Shown here: positions 62,074-64,000 of the stretch, piece after piece
Numbering within the stretch: the first letter of the stretch is position 1
Layout of the letters: every line of letters begins with the position of its first letter
The notes under the pieces: model-generated
The model's input: only the letters and a program-made list of their open reading frames with translations
What the model was told of the DNA's origin: nothing
Database searches by the model: none
Assembly: GCF_900604355.1 (NCBI RefSeq)
Contig: NZ_UWOE01000002.1
Coordinates: 124,001 to 188,000, forward strand
Reading direction: 5' to 3'
DNA from: Luxibacter massiliensis
Lineage (GTDB): Bacteria; Bacillota; Clostridia; Lachnospirales; Lachnospiraceae
Length of the DNA: 64,000 nt
Made by a program: the position numbers and the translations under genes

Positions 62074-62817
62074 TCAGCGGATGCTTTCCTGCAGTCCAAG
62101 GGTAATTCTTTTACAGAAGCTGTCTCTGTCCTCCCCCTGCCCTCTCTGCAATATATCTGAAATGGAACCATCCCGCATAGTGATGATTTTATCACAGTAT
62201 GCTGCTACCCTTGCGTCGTGCGTGACCAGGATGATTGTCTTTCCATAGTTTCTGTTAATTTCTTCCAACATATCCATAACGGCCTCACCTGATTGTGAAT
62301 CCAGGCTTCCGGTAGGTTCGTCTGCTAAAATGACAGCGGGACTGTTCATAAGGGCACGGCAGATGGCCGTCCTTTGTTTTTCGCCCCCGGAAAGCTCGCT
62401 GGGAGTTTTATCCAGCAGATGTGACAGTCCAGTCCTGGCAGCATAGGACTTAGTCCGCTCTTTTATGGCAGAAATATCATCCCTGTCCAGAATTGACGGA
62501 AGATAAATATTTTCTCTTACAGTTAGGTTGTCCATCAGGCAAAAGTCCTGAAATATGAATCCAAGTTCTTTTCGTCGGATATCAGATAGTTCATCTTTGT
62601 CAAGCTCTCCTGTATCTCTCCCCTGAAAATAGACAGTTCCCTGGGTAGGCCTGTCTATGAGGCCAAGAATTTTCAGGAGCGTGGTCTTTCCACAGCCGGA
62701 TCTCCCCATAATGCCTATAAACTCCCCTTCATTTGCGGAAAAATCTATCCCTTTTAGAACTTGGATAGTTTCGGAATAATCCCGGATGATTGAATCTGCT
62801 TTGATTACTGTTTTCAT
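62074..62817 (-). CDS. ABC transporter ATP-binding protein
   Basis: 247 residues of the LolD/MacB type. Walker A is GRSGCGKT (38-45), the signature LSGGEKQR (about 140), and Walker B VILADEPTG with D-loop SLD. His in ILVTHDARVAA is the H-loop. GGGAGGTACT precedes the ATG. It is directly downstream of an FtsX-type permease gene and forms a transporter with it. The C-terminal about 25 residues are an extra tail. Confidence 0.93.
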   Translation of the reverse strand: MKTVIKADSIIRDYSETIQVLKGIDFSANEGEFIGIMGRSGCGKTTLLKILGLIDRPTQGTVYFQGRDTGELDKDELSDIRRKELGFIFQDFCLMDNLTVRENIYLPSILDRDDISAIKERTKSYAARTGLSHLLDKTPSELSGGEKQRTAICRALMNSPAVILADEPTGSLDSQSGEAVMDMLEEINRNYGKTIILVTHDARVAAYCDKIITMRDGSISDILQRGQGEDRDSFCKRITLGLQESIR

Positions 62818-62830
62818 AGTACCTCCCTGC

Positions 62831-64000
62831 TTAGTTGTTTATCTGTTTCCAGAGACAGCGGTATATGCACCATGCTGCCAGAAAGTGTATAAAGAGATAT
62901 GCGCATAGGCACAGGGCGAATACCTGAATATATAGTCCGATCTCGGAAATAGAATAGAACCGGATCTGCCACATTATAACGGTCAGCATGAAGCCTGCTG
63001 CTATGCCAATTGCGGCAGGCAAAAGTACAAAGGGGCGGTATTGCCCTATAAACAGCTTTTTGCGTTCCTGCACCCTCATGCCCGTCTGATCCAGAAATTT
63101 ATATTGCCACTTTAACTCCCTGATATTAGCCTCATACTGGGCGTACAGGAGGAAAAAATATGCAATAAAGAGGATGGAGGCCACGGCTCCATAAATAGTT
63201 ATTTTGAAGTTTTGCTCCCCCATATGGTCTGCCAGCAGCTGATTCCGGGTATAAAAATGCTTAATTGAGGGATCCCAGTCTTTTTCATGTGGATATTTAG
63301 TATCCAGAAATGAAAGTGATCCGATAAACTCTGAAGTATTTTCACTGGGCACATCCCAAACTACCAGATTGGTCGGCCCTTCAGTCAGGTTGGAGTCATG
63401 TTCCATTGTATATGATTTCCACTCTTGATTTGTTATCTGCAGGCGTTCATCCCAGTTCTCTTCATTTTGCCTGGAAATGGTCTGGTATATTTTATTAAAC
63501 CATTCGTCAGACATAACAATAAGGTTTTCTTCCAGTCCCTGGTGGAAGGCGCCGGTAAGTACTGCCCTTTCTTGGCTTTTGATCTTTCTTTCAGGGAAAA
63601 TATGATCCACGTCACTGGTATTGTATACATCCAGCGGCTGGCCGAAGCGGAGCCTTGGCTTGAGGCTTCCTATATCCCAGTCTATTGGTTGGGCCTTTAC
63701 AGACCTGTCCTGCTGATATACCACATGCATCTCCTGGTCTTTTAACCCCAGGTTTTTAGTTTCCAGTGACAGTGCTGCCCTAAGTTCATTGTATGTGGAC
63801 TGGGATATCCCTATGTGCTGCCCTTGTATCCATATGACACTGCGCCCGCCGCCCCAATGTTCCCTCTCCTCATCCCCGTCTATAGACGTTATGCGGACCA
63901 TGGGATATACAGACATCTGAGCTTTGTACTGTGCAGAAATTTCCTGCAGCTGATCCATATCCTGTGAGTATGCCATACCTACAACATCATAAGGGAACAG
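62831..64000 (-). CDS. FtsX-type ABC permease, partial (5' end beyond window)
   Basis: The frame is open to the window edge, so the start is outside; about 389 codons are visible. A long extracytoplasmic domain comes first, then three to four membrane helices (from about FKITIYGAVASILFIAYFFLLY). An FtsX-style cytoplasmic loop, RELKWQYKFLDQTGMRVQERKKL, lies between helices. It ends 13 bases before the ATPase gene. The pairing suggests a BceAB/MacB-like exporter or resistance module; a two-component system may lie outside the window. Confidence 0.85.
   Translation of the reverse strand: MFPYDVVGMAYSQDMDQLQEISAQYKAQMSVYPMVRITSIDGDEEREHWGGGRSVIWIQGQHIGISQSTYNELRAALSLETKNLGLKDQEMHVVYQQDRSVKAQPIDWDIGSLKPRLRFGQPLDVYNTSDVDHIFPERKIKSQERAVLTGAFHQGLEENLIVMSDEWFNKIYQTISRQNEENWDERLQITNQEWKSYTMEHDSNLTEGPTNLVVWDVPSENTSEFIGSLSFLDTKYPHEKDWDPSIKHFYTRNQLLADHMGEQNFKITIYGAVASILFIAYFFLLYAQYEANIRELKWQYKFLDQTGMRVQERKKLFIGQYRPFVLLPAAIGIAAGFMLTVIMWQIRFYSISEIGLYIQVFALCLCAYLFIHFLAAWCIYRCLWKQINN

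Overview
The window looks like chromosome of a Gram-positive anaerobe of the class Clostridia, most likely a Lachnospiraceae gut commensal. This is inferred from gene content and style, not from a marker-gene search: a V/A-type ATPase operon, two FtsX-type ABC modules (one behind a histidine kinase), FeoAB, IclR-controlled sugar-acid clusters, strong AGGAGG ribosome sites, TTG/GTG starts and many short palindromic intergenic repeats.

Layout. 0-4.3 kb: end of a sensor kinase, then ATPase - FtsX permease - second ATPase, closed by a terminator. 4.4-5.15 kb: AT-rich decayed gene with an intact promoter and terminator. 5.15-11.3 kb: a large TPR / acidic Glu-Tyr repeat / AAA-like protein, then glycogen branching enzyme. 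11.5-16 kb: GntR regulator and creatininase-family amidohydrolase, divergent from an NCS1 permease and a type I asparaginase. 16-24.9 kb: V-type ATPase operon on the minus strand (H/G-C-I-K-F-E-A-B-D), interrupted by a dispersed repeat between F and E. 25-28.7 kb: trmB, a small Cys-rich ORF, an unusual thioredoxin, a MATE exporter and an aminoglycoside adenylyltransferase remnant. 29-32.3 kb: tRNA-Lys, a GT-C-like membrane protein, an XRE regulator with two tiny membrane proteins, and a 64-bp perfect palindrome. 32.3-37.7 kb: HD hydrolase, ArAE-type protein, FeoA/FeoB, VanZ-like protein. 37.8-45.1 kb: a sugar-acid type operon (dehydrogenase, ABC importer without its own ATPase, DapA-family aldolase, 2-hydroxyacid dehydrogenase), then an IclR regulator. 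45.3-49.2 kb: arrays of a 61-bp tandem repeat around a cell-wall amidase, a HAD phosphatase and a second IclR regulator. 49.4-53.3 kb: IlvD/Edd dehydratase, GntP permease and DapA-family aldolase, a plausible non-phosphorylative aldonate pathway. 53.4-57.4 kb: three-gene LRR / VWA-like / MoxR-AAA unit. 57.8-64 kb: GT2 glycosyltransferase, ZIP transporter, YaaA, an M20 amidohydrolase and a second FtsX-type ABC module that runs off the window.

The least explained content is the repeat landscape. One family is a roughly 120-bp, multi-hairpin element present in five copies, one of them inside the ATPase operon. The other is a 61-bp tandem unit present as three arrays, one single copy and several diverged copies; two of the arrays face each other and end in a shared palindromic module. 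The LRR-VWA-MoxR trio and the TPR/acidic/AAA protein are the most interesting protein systems.
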